Source: Trichoplax sp. H2 (lineage: Eukaryota > Placozoa > Uniplacotomia > Trichoplacea). From it: 64,000 nt of DNA. Below the pieces are notes generated by a model. That model did not search any database and was not told where the DNA came from. It worked only from the letters and a program-made list of their open reading frames with translations. Below, piece by piece: positions 24,191-38,400 of the stretch (positions are counted from its first letter, which is position 1; the number at the start of each line of letters is the position of its first letter). Position numbers and translations under genes: made by a program. The stretch is from contig NOWV01000056.1 in assembly GCA_003344405.1 (NCBI GenBank), forward strand, positions 310,001-374,000, read 5' to 3'.

Positions 24191-25155
24191 TCAATCAGCG
24201 AAATTGTACAATGTACAAGATAGTACGCATAGTCTAACAAGCGAGGAGTCTACTAGTAGCTTAAGAATATGATGGACACCCATAGGAGAGAGACAAGGGT
24301 GTGCCAACAGAAACTCATTCTCTTCGATACTGTCATCATCTAAATCTGCAATACTGTAGTACTGTATCTGGGAATTTCTTCTCTTCCTAAATCCGACACT
24401 CTGCATGCCTTAAAGAATAAGTTACTCCTTTTACTTCCTGCTAGTCAATTATCCCACCATCTGTCGCTCAAAGTGAATGTAATTTCCTTTTAGTCTACTT
24501 GGATTACTCTCTTTTCTTGATGGATGTCAAAGACATGCCATCGACGACTCGTAGACGTCCTCGTAGGCTGGAGATTTTCTCCTGCGTTATAAAACCTACT
24601 CCAAATATACACGCCAAAATAGGAATGACAGCAGGATCTTTCCGTATGCAATCGACTGGCAGTAGAATATTGTTCAGCAAACTGACCCTCCCACAACCCA
24701 GCGGGGATCTTTGCATAAACTGCATTGCCTAAAGTTGGCTTCGAACTGGTCGTTCCAACCAAACCAAATCCTTGCATAGGCGAACTTGTATGCCGCAGTC
24801 CAGGACAAGAAAGAATGTTAGGTATAACCTGACATGTATTTTACCTTAAGAAGTCTCACTAGACGTATTGAAAAAAAGAAAATGTTGCTTGTTGTCATTC
24901 TCGTTCGAAAGGAAGGTACAAATCGCAGCGATTCCATCATCAATAACTCTCGCAAGGATGGGTTTGGAAGAGCGGATTGATCCACTGTCGGCCGTACAAA
25001 ATACGCCGCATTATGTGTGGGAATAGTATTTGTACTACTGTACTGCATTGCTCTTCGGTTTCACACGAAATGAGTTCAATAAAATTGTAATTTATTAAAC
25101 TTTGCATACCATACTCCTTATGATATTGATATTCATATTTGCAAGAGCTAAGCAA
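24191..25155 (-). other. Unassigned open stretches on the minus strand
   Basis: Several frames of 70-95 codons lie close together. One (24725-24504) begins MQFMQRSPLGCG and holds a single hydrophobic stretch, PAVIPILACIFGVGFI, flanked by charged residues. Another (24406-24191) contains SIADLDDDSIEENEFLLAHP. I recognise no family. They could be exons of one small gene, a decayed gene, or chance frames. KDPAVIPI recalls the K-x-P-x-x-I-P-L start of NDUFA4-like proteins, but nothing else supports that. Confidence 0.15.
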
Positions 25156-25640
25156 AGGAATGAAGGTGTTTTGCTCTAAATCCAGTCAACATCGTAATGA
25201 TAGAAATGATGGAGACATGATCAAAATAATTTCCAAGCATGCTTTACGTTATACCATGATCGTTTTTTATCCTGTATTCGAGTTGAATTGGACGTGGCCA
25301 AATACATATATTGTGACTTGTATTGATAGATTGCAGCTATCGTAAAAGACGTATTAAATGCGATTAATTTCAGCTCTTTGCAAGCCGCATTGCATATCTC
25401 AATCATGTACTACTTCAAAGCGATCACTTTCTTACAAGTCATAAAATTCAATTTCGCGTGCTTTAAATAACAATACCATGGACAAGTAAATACTTCAAAG
25501 TACTGAATAGTCCACGACGTGACAGTAATTTATTCGGCAAGGATTTATTTCAGCAAATTAAATAGTTACTAGACTTTGGGAAGGCGTATAAAATTGATTT
25601 GCTTTATAATATTTTAGAAATGTTCAACCTTTAGTTAGTA

Positions 25641-28600
25641 ATTAAAATGTACTTCATCATCGCTATTTCTTGCCAACTGTTCAGCACTAACGGCCAACGT
25701 CTAGTACAGTAAGTTGATTTTATATCAATAACGTTATTCAATCGTACTCATAATCTGGCATTTACCATGCCATACATTAGCTAATCAAGTCTGATGCATT
25801 CACTCTTATTTCAAAACAGATGTCAATCCTTAAAGCTTATTCTCTTACCACGCTAAAAGTGAAAACGTGGTTGTAAATGTTAAACCTGTAGTTTTCTTTT
25901 TAAAGTTAAAGTCAAGGTCAATAACTTACTATAATGACCGCCAATTTGTCAGCACAAATCGGTCAATGAACTGCTCTTGATCTACTGTATTTAATCATAT
26001 TGCACATACTGTTATATATACGAGTATTGTAAAGTTTCTATACAGTGATAGAAAACAAAATTGCTATATACAGTAGAACAGTGAATAGAAATAGTTGTTT
26101 GAGCACGTATTGACCATTAATTATGGCAGTTTAATTAAGCGCACATGGTACCATATTTGAATCTAGAAAATCCACTCCCATTAATTGTGATTACATTTGG
26201 TACTACGAGGTTTTTCTTGCCGGTGAAATGCATAAAATCATGTTAATGTTTTTAAATTGTGCGGCGTAAAGTGTAAAGTTTTGAATCGGAGCCATTGACT
26301 TCAAAGTAAACAAGGGGTGATGATATTTTGAAAATTATACAACTTAGTGTCTAATAGATAGACGACTTATCTAGTATGGTAAAGGTCATTTTAAGATCTA
26401 ACCATCACAAAATCACTATACCTAATACTGTATCTTATAGTCCTGTTATATCGATATATAAGAGATAGAAAAGATAGAAAGACATGATACAGTATAACAC
26501 GAGCATAAACTGCTAGCACGCAAACGTGTAATGGCACGAATTAGACACCATTCTCCTATATTTTCCAATAAAATATTCGTAAGATTCTCTATACTGTATT
26601 TGCCATTTTAGTTCGGTGATATCGTCTAAGGACATAACCTTTTTTTACAGTTAAAAAATGACGAATTAAAATTACCGGATAAACTTGTTATATCTATTTT
26701 TTGGGGTTTAATTCTTATATACAATAGGGAGGATATGAATTCAATTTATAAATTAAATTTTCATTTCTTGCAAACATAATGTCCAAGCTAATTATCTAGA
26801 ACAAAGTACAGACAATTATCATAAATAACTTGGCTTCTAAGGATATACTATAGACAGTTATATCATTAATACTGGTTATTCACTGTAAGACGAATTTTTA
26901 ACTGCCATTGCAATCATTTAAATGAAATTTTCAAAATCATTTCAAAGTTTCTAGACGTACGAGCAGACTATAGATGTAAAATAGAAGAATATCTGGGTGT
27001 CTGCTGATGACGAACCACTGTCTTAGGCATTTTATTAATTTATAAGCTAAACATATTGTAGCCGTATTGCTATTTTTTCTTTCACTTCCTATGGCAATTG
27101 TTTACGTGCCGCGTATATTGTATGAGAATATTACTTCAGCTCATAGTGTGAAGAGACAGATAGGTATAAAAAATTGCGTATACAAGTTCGAGTAACATAA
27201 TACCTGAATTAATCAAGATCATATAATTCTATCAAATTAATATTGACCCCTTCCATAGCCCTACCTATAATATATCTAAATTTATCGAATTTTATGGCCA
27301 GTGATTTATTTGTGGTCATTTCTAGGAACTTATGACTATATGCGCCATTGTCATTTGATAATTATTTTTAACACAAATCAATACCACCGATACCAAGGTA
27401 GAACAATATAATTATTGAATAATAAATAAGTATAAGATTGCAATAATTATGAAAAATATTACTTCAAAGCTAAAGCTAGCAAGGTATCTTGATAACGTAC
27501 GCTATGCACAGGGGAGGCGTACTTTACTGTAATTTCTACTATTTACCTCTTCATTTGGATCTACGACGGGAATAATGATAACGGTAAAATAGAAATTTGA
27601 TGCCGAATGATATTTAATAGTGGCTATCCCCTTATCAAAGCAGTATCATTGTAATATTAAAGTAATCGATACTAGATATTATCCAACAACAAATTATAAA
27701 GAAGGTTAAAACTTTGTTTGAATAGTTGTGTCGATATCGTACATAACAATAACGCAACAGCCTAAACGAGCGTGCATGTTTTCACAACATTAATTTTCCT
27801 TTTATTCCTTATAATTTTCATCATGTGTTGAAATCCGCTCATTTTCTTCAATGTAAACGAAGTCGCAAGTATTACACTCCGTTCAATTATTTTATACTGT
27901 ATTTAGAGAGTATTTGCCGAATAGATTTATCTCATATCGTTATTTAATTGTATTCTAATGAATCGATGTTAGAAATAATTGCAAATTTAAGATACGGGTA
28001 TACGTTGTGTGATCACGTTTTCGTAGTTGATATCAAAAGGTAAAAAATTGTATTGTCTCATTTAGGAATACTACTAATTAAGTGGAATAAAATATTGCTT
28101 TTGTAAATTAATGATTTAATATAAATTTCTAGCAACGATACTCAATTTTAAAATATTGTAGAATTGTTATTAGTCATAGTGTTTTTTAATAGGATGACAA
28201 TTTAGACAGTCGTTGAAATTCTATATACAACATACGCGTACCTAAATGATGAATAATAAAAACTTAGAAAATAGTAATGGTATTATTTCGTTATTTTATC
28301 GATTCTTAGCTTTCTGTATTCAGTTCGGGTTCGCAATATTTTTAATACCTACTTTAACATAGCTTACTTAAATTTAGGGACTTTATATCGTTATAAAGCA
28401 GGTAACACTTCAATATTCCATTACTACAGCCAACCGCAGGAAAGTCATTCCTGTTTACCAAAGATATATTAATTTCTACTTTAAGTTCTAGAAAAAATCA
28501 GTGGCATAAGGATATAATAGTGTCACACCCATGCGATGCAAATACTTCTAGCAATAATGGTAAAAATAGATCAAACGAAAGTGCAATATTTAATTGCAAC

Positions 28601-31600
28601 CATCTTAATGTCGCCTAATATCATATTTATTAGCCAAAGAATTTTAAGTAAAGTAGATATGGCTAAATAAGAATATTAGTTCATTATAGCGATAGAACGG
28701 AAATATCGAATAACAAAGCGATAGTCCAACTTGATATTAGAATGTTAAACATTTCTTGTGATTTTTATTATAATATGTCTTAAATGAAACCTACCCATAA
28801 AAATCCTTCCAATCAAGTCTTTGAAAGATTTAAAAGTTCGCGTACTTTGGACCATATTTATAATTTATCTAATTCTTAAGTAAATGGGATATAAATATAT
28901 TGGCTATTACAATAGTTTAAGATGGAGAATCGATTGATCCATATTAATAAGAATTTGAACTTCATTAAATTTTTATTATTCATCTTTGGTTTAAAAGTTC
29001 AAGAAATATTGGTATTGCTTATCCTTTTTGTATGCGAGAGGGCTACAAGAGTATTGAGTCCAAAAAAATGGAAGTCATTCTAAGCAATCCATCCTATTTT
29101 TGAAGTTAATTAACTTTTAATAATAGGCAAAGTAGCTACAAGATTTGAAATACTATATTTATTAAGCTTCTTACTGAAATTGGCTTTGAATAGATCTTAG
29201 GTTAATACTTTATCAGCTTAATCTATTCATTAAATGATAACATTGTCTATAAGATTAATAATTGCTGGACTGCAGCAGCCGGAAGATAAGATTAAAAGCG
29301 TACAAAATGCAGTTCTTCCGCTTGAGGGGTAGCAAACTACCGAATGCAAAGCAATCATAACCTAGGTTATTGTCCGCAGCAAGGCCAGCCCACTAAATTC
29401 TTTGTTGTTCAACTATTGATTGCATATTAAAGATGTGCGAATACTAATCTTTCATATCGACAAAGCTTATTGTTCTAACTCTATTTCTGAAGTAAATTAC
29501 ATGGTAACCATTATCTACCCGGATGGTAATATACTCATGCAATTTTCTTACACTGAGCGAGTTGCATGCTGAATTAAGAAATTCAGTCATGCATTATTTG
29601 TTAGTGATAATGCTATCTTGATCTTATAAAATGGAATTGATGATTGTTAAACTCAACGGATTGTATATTACTAGTGTAGTTGTCGAGTAAATTAGATGTC
29701 TGCTTTCATTGATATGGTGGAAATCTTCCATTTGATCGATCTAAATGCAGCTGAGAATAGATACATGAATATGGCTTGCTAACTTTATACAAGTCAATTA
29801 TTATTTTCTTATTGCCATGGTTAAATATACGCGTACTCACTTATTTTTACCATAGGAGAATACGTCACATTTTTGTAATAAAATTGTTTATCTGTGGGAT
29901 ACCTTTATTGCAGTAGAAGTTTATTATACCTGTTTACTTAATTATTTCTATCTTTCGAGCTAAACAATATAGAATTAATTAATTAAGCGACAAATAATGA
30001 TAGTTGCATAAAAGATTATGACGTTTCTACCGTTGCTTAGCTGTCACACAGTACTGCTACCGTCTCTAGCAGTTGATAGTGATAGTCCTTACGAATGGAG
30101 ACGATAATTTCAAAAATATTTTTATCCGATAATAATTAAAATTTCTTGATGCTTGCCGTAGTCGTTGAACAACAGAAAATTCATGTTGAGATTATTTATG
30201 CTAATCGATGAGATTACAAGTCACTTTTCAATTAAAGATAAATAAAATTACTGGAATAGCGATAGACAGTAATAAAAAAATAGACATTTTTGATTTTGAA
30301 TTGCTCTTCATCTATTAAATATAGATGAGCTATCCTACTCCCCCAACCTCGACATCCACAATAACGTATTGATTCAATAACATTTTCTCATCTCTTGCAA
30401 ATAAAATGATGATGCATCCTTTTGACTCATTTTCTAGAATAATGCAAAATAGAGAATTTTGATCATTTGAATTCATTTTCTTTCCAATGTTGTTGACCAA
30501 GATAATACTTGATGTTTACCTGAGTTAGGTAATAGTCATAAAAGATTCATATTAACTTTGATCCAGTCATGCTGACTGATAATCTTTTTATAGCCAATTT
30601 GATGTTGGTGAGAAATTGGTGATATTACTCATATTACACCGCTAGATAATATAATACTTTCTTAATTAGAAAAGCAAACAACAGGCTGTGTACTGTAGAG
30701 GGTGTTTTCTTATAGCTATTGTTTTTCCTTGAGCTCAAAAGTGGTGATTCTAGTCCAATCGAGTTGGAAGATAGTTTATTATATAGTGTCTTTGCAACAT
30801 TTTTCATGGGCATAATGATGATCATCGTGCTGCTAACCAAGGAGATAGCTTTTCTAAGCTTGATTGCTGTCACCTTGTATGACAATTGCATAAGTCTACC
30901 GTCGTTGTGTACGACAGCTGTATTGAAAATATTGAATCCAAAATGTGCTCTGATTCCTTTGGCTCTGGCTTCAGGAGTGAATAAAAAATGCCATTTATTA
31001 AAGTAATCCAGTATCTAATGGCTATTACTGGAGTAAGTATTGATTAACTATTTAAAATCAATAGTCTTTTTTTTTAATATCTGCGGTCGTATGAACATTG
31101 AATGATTTATTGGCCTTTACACACCCATTCGTGATGGGCTGCTCCAACTTTCACCCTCCCAATGATGGAAAAAATTTGCTTAATAGCCTTATTTCAATTA
31201 ATATGCTATTGTACATGTTGTTTTTTACCAATTAGCATATTTTTTTCATTGATTAAGTGGACGAGAAAAGAAGGATGAATAGACTAGAAAGGGGGAAAAA
31301 AAATTGATCAATTAATACGTTGAAGACGATATATTATTATGGAATAATTTTCGTTATAAACAAAGCGTTATCAATGGCTAACTCATGATTATGATGTCCA
31401 GTAGGTGATCATATTGTCTAGTAGAAGACATTGTAATAGAATAATAAAATATCATCAATATCTCCTACTATCAATTGATGAAAATTTATAGACAGCCTTA
31501 AGCTAGCATTGAAATTGAATGAGATTAAACTGTAATGCATGATAGTATACGAGGCATTAAAGTTAAAAGTCATCAAATATCACCTTGATGAAATTAGATC

Positions 31601-32478
31601 AGTTATGCTTGATAAATGATCCATTTATTTTGATCGATGATACCGTAATATAATGAGTTAAAAGGTTCAAAAATGGATGGATAGCATGATATATCATTTA
31701 GTAAATGAGGTAGTTTATCAGTATTATCCTTCGGCTCAGTTAGATAGTCAATGTAGGCATCTTGTAGTAAAGTGGGATGCCCTTATTGACATTGAAATTG
31801 AATTTTATACCAGTATTTGTTCAAGCATGTTAGAATTGCTCAATCGGCTCGATCATTGATTGTCCGTTGGAAAAAATTTCATTTTTCTATTCTATTTTTT
31901 TTCTCCTTTTTTTTATTTTTTTCTATCCACTGATGTTGAGGCAATTGATTCTAATTTATACTTTCAAAATAAGACGAATAGACTGTTTAAAAGTTAACGA
32001 TGTTGTTAGCTTAATGCTCTTCAACTAGAATAACAATCGATGACATCTTTTAATAATAGACTAATGCATCTAAATGATTTGCAAATTTGAATCCAATACA
32101 TTATAGACGTCATGGGGTGCAAGTTTATTCTCGTCACCAAGAGTAGTATATAATAGACGGCATATTTGATTGACAAGTCATTTTTTGAAGGAGTAATTGA
32201 ATAGAAAGAAGTTAAGTAGTGATCTTCTCATTAGTCGTATATAGCCCCCACTAACTATCGTGTGTGACCTGTAGCGACTGATGAACTTTGCTATCACTTG
32301 TATTAATTGAAACAGATTTAGCCATTCCATCTTTCTGCTGGGCTGCTATTCAAGTTATACCTATAATCAACATTCCATTTTTTTCCTCTTGGATCTACTG
32401 GAGTGATCGTTATATCATTATTATTATTCTATAGAAAATATTTCTTGTCTTAATCATACTTATATTACCACATTCAAA
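25641..32478. other. Long AT-rich region upstream of the Slit gene, no gene recognised
   Basis: About 6.8 kb without a convincing coding exon, RNA gene or tandem repeat. Two frames near 30.7 kb overlap on opposite strands and a 60-codon frame at 31677 resembles nothing known to me. The stretch probably holds the Slit promoter, any 5' UTR exons and regulatory DNA; this is inferred from position only. Confidence 0.5.
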
Positions 32479-35400
32479 ATGCATAATTATCCATCGTTGA
32501 AACGGACTACTGCCATCCTTATTTTATTACTGGTTTTAATGGTATGGAGCGATAATGTGCAATGTTGCCCAACTCTATGCCAATGTCAGAGAAAAGCAGT
32601 CAGTTGCCGAGGTGCTGGATTGACTGTCATACCTAGAAGTATTCCGCAAGATATTGAACGATTGTAAGTATCATCATGCAAATTGTTTGCCTACGATACC
32701 ATTTCTTCCTGGTATCTTTTTACCTCTTATCCATATTGTCTGGTAGACACTACTTTAATCGATCGATAACCAAGATAATCTCTTTCTGCCTATCTTTGGT
32801 TCTTGCTTTCTATCTCTCTTTCTGTCTCTCTTGCCATGCTTTGATAACCTTTATGTACTACTATCATCATTTATTCCATTCTAGACAACCATTTAAAATT
32901 GTATAATTTGCCCTCCAAAAAAAACAACCCTGTCCCGTTGAGGCATGCAATCGAGATGAATTGATCGAGGCTTTTCAATCCAGTTCAAAAAAATCTTTTT
33001 ATTACTACAGTACATTGTAAGACATCAATATCATCGTCTGTTGGTCCAATAGCCCTTGCTATCAAGAGATTGAAATAACACTTATTTTATGAGTGCTCTA
33101 AATAGGCCTTGCTTATAACTTATCATCTTTATTTCTTTATCTACAATGAACTGATTGATCATTTATTCATCTGACATTAATGATGATATTGACCACTCGC
33201 TAAGATTACTCATTTTTTCAACATCCTATTGCAAGAGGAAATCAATGATAGCATTTTGAACCAATTTGCTTACGTGATCAATGTTAGAAAAAACTTCATT
33301 TATACGATTTGTTAAAGCGGAAATACAATTGGATATGTCTGACCGCTACGTCTCTATCTATAGCACTCTCTAGACTTGATTGAATATTCCATATGGATAT
33401 CGCTATTCCACTTCTTCAATCAATTTCATCCTATAGTGACGAACAATTAAGATCAATCCTACAACTTTGTTGCATTAAAGTTGTGCATAAATTGCTCAGA
33501 TTTCTCTATCATTTTTAATTTTTTTTTTACTTCAGTTGAACATCACTTTTATTATCCATTTTGGTTATCAATGCTATTTTTTTTATCATGCATTATGGAA
33601 GTATTGTCGAATTTTAATAGTTCATTATTTCCTCGATAGAAAATTCATTCATCCTACGTGAATGGTGATATTAAATTCTTTTTTTTATTCCATTGACAGG
33701 GATTTCAGTAATAACAGCTTAACTTCAATCACAATCACCGATTTTATGGCTTTTAATAGATTGAAGACATTGTAAGTTGCAATTATTTCAGCTTTAGTCG
33801 AAAAAAGTCGGATCTCAAATTGAAGCTCCGACTGCATGTATAAGTAGAAAATTCTCCTTCTATAGAAGGATTGTCTAAGTTTATTTATTTAATTGGCTTC
33901 GATGATTGGATTGAGAATTGATTCATCGCCATGTCGTATATCGTATAAATATTGTATAAATAAGATCTGTAACAAAAATATCATATTAATTATATCGTTG
34001 ATGAAGATAACTTTATCCTCGATTAGCATTCAATTACAAGTTCTATCATTTTGAATCTATGACAGGAATTTATCATCCAATGCTATAAAAGAAATACAAC
34101 CGGGCAGCTTTGATAAATTGATCGTCTTGGAAAAACTGTAAGTCAGCATTGATGATCTAGTCTGCAGTTCTAATCTTCATGAATGATATTTTAGATAATA
34201 AAATATTGCAATAAAAACATAAGTGAAGGAGGCGTACGCAATAGCGACGATATATCCAGTTGTCATCTTGCCAGCCCACCAACGCAATACATGATATTTA
34301 TTAAGTAGCTTAAAAAAATAAGCCCCAAAATGGATTGATATAGGATCAAGTTGATCAATAAGATGATGTCAATGTCGCTGTGTTGTGTTGCTTTCTGACA
34401 AGGAAAATCAATTCATTTGATAAATAAGATGTCATAGAGCTATGGTTATAATATTTTTTGTTCTACCCTATGGAACTCTCCATGGCTAACTCTACTTGAT
34501 CAATTTATCTTATTTATTATTTTTTTTAATTTGAAATTGGACGCCACTTGACTAGACTTGGCACCAGTTTTTTTCTCAAATGACCGCTTGAAGGATAACT
34601 CCATTGAGTCGATTTTTATAGCAAATCTTATATTCTACTAGTAAAATGCAAGAGATCACCTTATGATCATTGATTTATCAGATAAGTGATACATTTCTAA
34701 AGTATGATCCAAGTGGCTTACTCAACTCGATTGCATTGACGAAGACAATTTAACAACGTCATTTTATACAAAATTTTTTTTGATGGCTGATGACATAATG
34801 TACTTAGTTTTTTGTCTCAACATGCCCAAAATGTAATGTTTGTTTGCTTAATCGAAAGACCAACATTTTATTGTTTGATTAATCACTGGTCCGCATCTAC
34901 TTTTAGTCGATGACAAGATATCTTGGGCGGTCTAGCGTATGCGTGTATGCGTGTCTTGTGACAAAAAAGAGATATCCCGTAAAAACTGTCTAGTGCTGAT
35001 TCATCATTGCAGCTTGTAGCTTGACCTAGCGTAGAAGAATATTAAGCATTGCATTTTATTTTATTCTATTCCATCATGATACAAAGTGAATGCTATTACA
35101 GTTCCCATCCAAGCGACAATTATAGCTGCTTATTCTATAGAGTTAAAACGAGCTAACATTATTTTTTATATTCGTATTCATATGATGATTAGCGCCATTA
35201 AGTAGAATAATCATTCCATTATTATAATATTAATTAATTAATAAGGTTACAGTGTCATTAACGACAATCGATCGCCTTGAATAGCAATCGGCTTGAATTA
35301 AGTAATACAAAAAGAATTGTTTTTTATTCATGGCCAATAAGATGCCAACCTCAAATTATTTGATAGGGCCTAATTCAATATCAATGATCACATTCTATTA

Positions 35401-38400
35401 TTGCTCTTGTAGGCTATATTAGAGAGCAATAATGGCCATCGAGCTCCTTCTAAAGTAACAATAAACATTAAATTATAACAATGATCGATATAATAGGCTC
35501 TAAAAATTGGATAATAGAATCACTCTTTAAGTTTTTGCTAAAAACTAGTCTATTGCTACGTCAAGACGGTAGCTTTTTTTATTCTAAAATGATACACAGA
35601 GAATTTATTTTAATAGAGAAAAGAATTACACCGTAATACAGATAGTAGTGGTAGATCATTTTTCCATCATGATGATTATACTATACTGGGAAATATCAAA
35701 CTATCTTTAAATTCGTATGATTGCTTAATACATCATGCTGATCGATATGAACTTCTTACACTTCATTTTTTTTTTATACGCAAAACGTACTTATACCAAG
35801 TAATCGTAAGTGATTTCGGTATTATAGAAGATAATCATTTGTATCTAATATCTGCCCATATTTAATGTAGCATCTGTTTGCAGTATTTTCGGCAACACTA
35901 ATACAAATAAACAAATATGATTTAACACGGTGTAGTAGTTTGTAACATTATCGTCAAGATGATTCAATTAAGTTTAGCATATAAATAATTGAAATTTAGA
36001 CGTCTATAATCTAATTATGACTAACATTTTTTTGGCACGTATTTCAAGCAAGCTTGCACTAGCCTTTTTCTCTTGTTTTCAACAAATGATTTTATTGAAT
36101 CAAAGTAGATAAAAGTGTATAAACTTAAATCAAATTTTCTTTCCCTTTAAATCGACAACAATAGAGTTGGAGCTTTTAATTTTATAATGTCAATATGGAT
36201 TTATCAAGCAAGAAACACACCTTAATTATTCACATTTTCTTTGGTGGTCATATTTTTACAGCTGTTTTATCGAACGATAATCCTTTTTTTTCAGACAATA
36301 CTATAGTATCATTTTTGCATTAATTTAATAAGAATACAGAGCAGATTTTTAGATAAGCAGATGTATGTATATATATATAATATGTATATTGGATAGAAAA
36401 TAATGGTAATATTTGCTCGTCAATTGAATCATAAAATCCTGCATTGACCTTCAAAATCTTGGCTTTCTCCATTTAAAATATGAATTTCTAGATTACTTGC
36501 TGGTAATAAACTGCATGAAATTCAAGACAAAGTATTCAACAAATTAAAATCACTCAAGCGCTTGTAAGTCTAACTAGATGGTTACAACTAAATTATTAAT
36601 TAATAAATTTTTAGTCATACCGTAATATTGATCCACGTATACTAAAGGCATAAGGAAACAGTAGACCAATAAGTCGATAACCTACGTGGTGGTGTGAAGG
36701 TTTTGTTTGTTATTGACATAAAATAGATCAATTTTGGGGGGTCGAACATCTTTACTTGATTCGAATAAACAATATTAATGTTAGAGCGATGAGTCATACA
36801 AGCTGACCTTATCAGTTTAATAATTGAGCTAGAGTTCAGTTAAAATTGTCGAATTTTATTTTATCAATAAATTATACAATCTATCAATTATTTAATAATC
36901 AAGATAGATTTAATGAATTCATTTCCAGATGGACGATATTACATTCAATTATGAGCTTATTATCAATCGATTAATATCTAATGTATCAGTCTATTGAATG
37001 AAGTTGATTAAAATTAAATTAATTATGGAAATAAAATTTTAATTTCATAAATAGTAATTTACAATGTTGCAAAATTGCATTTCAATTTGCAATCAGCAGA
37101 TTAGGAGATTAAATTAGCAATCTTCGCTTGATCTTCAAATTAATTTATAATCATCAATAAGACGAATTATTTAATAAGGAATAATTCATTAATACCATAT
37201 ATTGTATTAGCTAACAATATGTTACCACCTTCTACTTATTGTCTATCATTCAAGGGACTTGGTGAATAATCAAATATTGGATCTGGCTCCTAATAGCTTT
37301 AGCGGTTTATCCAAATTGAAATCTTTGTATGTCGACGTGACGTCATGATGAGATCATCTAATCATTTTATTTTTAATTTCATCTCTAATAAATAGAACTT
37401 ATAGCTATTAAGTTAACTATGCTGCAAGTTTACATCCAACTAATGTAGTCAGCTTGAAAATTCTGATTTGACTGATTAACAATATGAAAATTATTTTATA
37501 GGCGCCTTGATCACAACTTTATTGATTGTGTACCAGCTACAAGCTTATCTGGCTTAAAGTCATTATTAATCTTGTAAGCTATGAATCAATCGAATATGGA
37601 CTATAACTAGAGTAGAGACAAAGATTTTTTTGATTCCAATTCATGAACTATTTTTAATATCACTCTTTAGGTCATTGACAGACAATAAATTAGTCTATTT
37701 TCGACATGAAGTTGTCAAGAAATTGGTATCTTTGCAAAAATTGTATGCTCAATAATTGAATATTTTTTCATTCTTGTATAATTAGAATTGGTTGTTTTAA
37801 ATTCATATTTGGTAGCTATAAGCTAGATGATAGGATTAAAAAAGCAGTAAGATAGCTTGACAACAACAACTTGTTTTTAACCTATGTCAACTAAGAATTT
37901 ATACTTTATTAACATTACAGCTTTATTATGTAATAATACCATGATTCCTGTATTTATAATAGGCATTTAAAAGTTAACCCTCTAAGTTGTAATTGTCATC
38001 TAAATTGGCTGGCTGATTTAAAAAATTCTCAACCCAAATTGCGAGTATTTGGCAAATGCCGAACTAAATTAGCTATTAATGGAAAGAAAACATTCCCTCT
38101 TGGCAAGAACTTTACGTGCACTGGTAATTACATAATTTTGTAGATTCACTAAATTTTAACAAAGATCTTTTACATAACAGTGCTGTCAAATATAGGTTAT
38201 ATCAACACTTATGATTAGCTAGAGGTTAAAGTTTTATTTTATTCTACCGCTAATTATATATAACATCTTTAATATTTATATAAACAAAGATTTAATACAG
38301 CAAGAATAGTTTGTGACTTATAAAAATAAATAATATGTATTTTTCGTTCTCTAGAAAGCGAACGTCACATGAATTTGACATGTTCCTATATTCCAGCCTG

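Larger units (their letters stand above)
22399..25640. other. Repeat-rich upstream region of PUF60 without a recognised gene
   Basis: Holds the PUF60 5' side, a fold-back element (22516-23260), a three-copy tandem repeat (23534-23931) and several open stretches on the minus strand (24191-25155) that I cannot assign. Nothing else stands out. Confidence 0.5.

Noticed and set aside
24504-24725. NDUFA4-like small mitochondrial protein
   Set aside because: Only a KxPxxIPI-like start plus one hydrophobic stretch agrees; the downstream residues typical of that family are missing.
30634-31006. Overlapping frames of 85 and 95 codons on opposite strands
   Set aside because: The plus-strand frame starts at TTG rather than ATG, and neither resembles a family or has clear splice partners.
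31677-31859. 60-codon plus-strand frame upstream of Slit
   Set aside because: Short, AT-rich, no recognised motif; could be chance.
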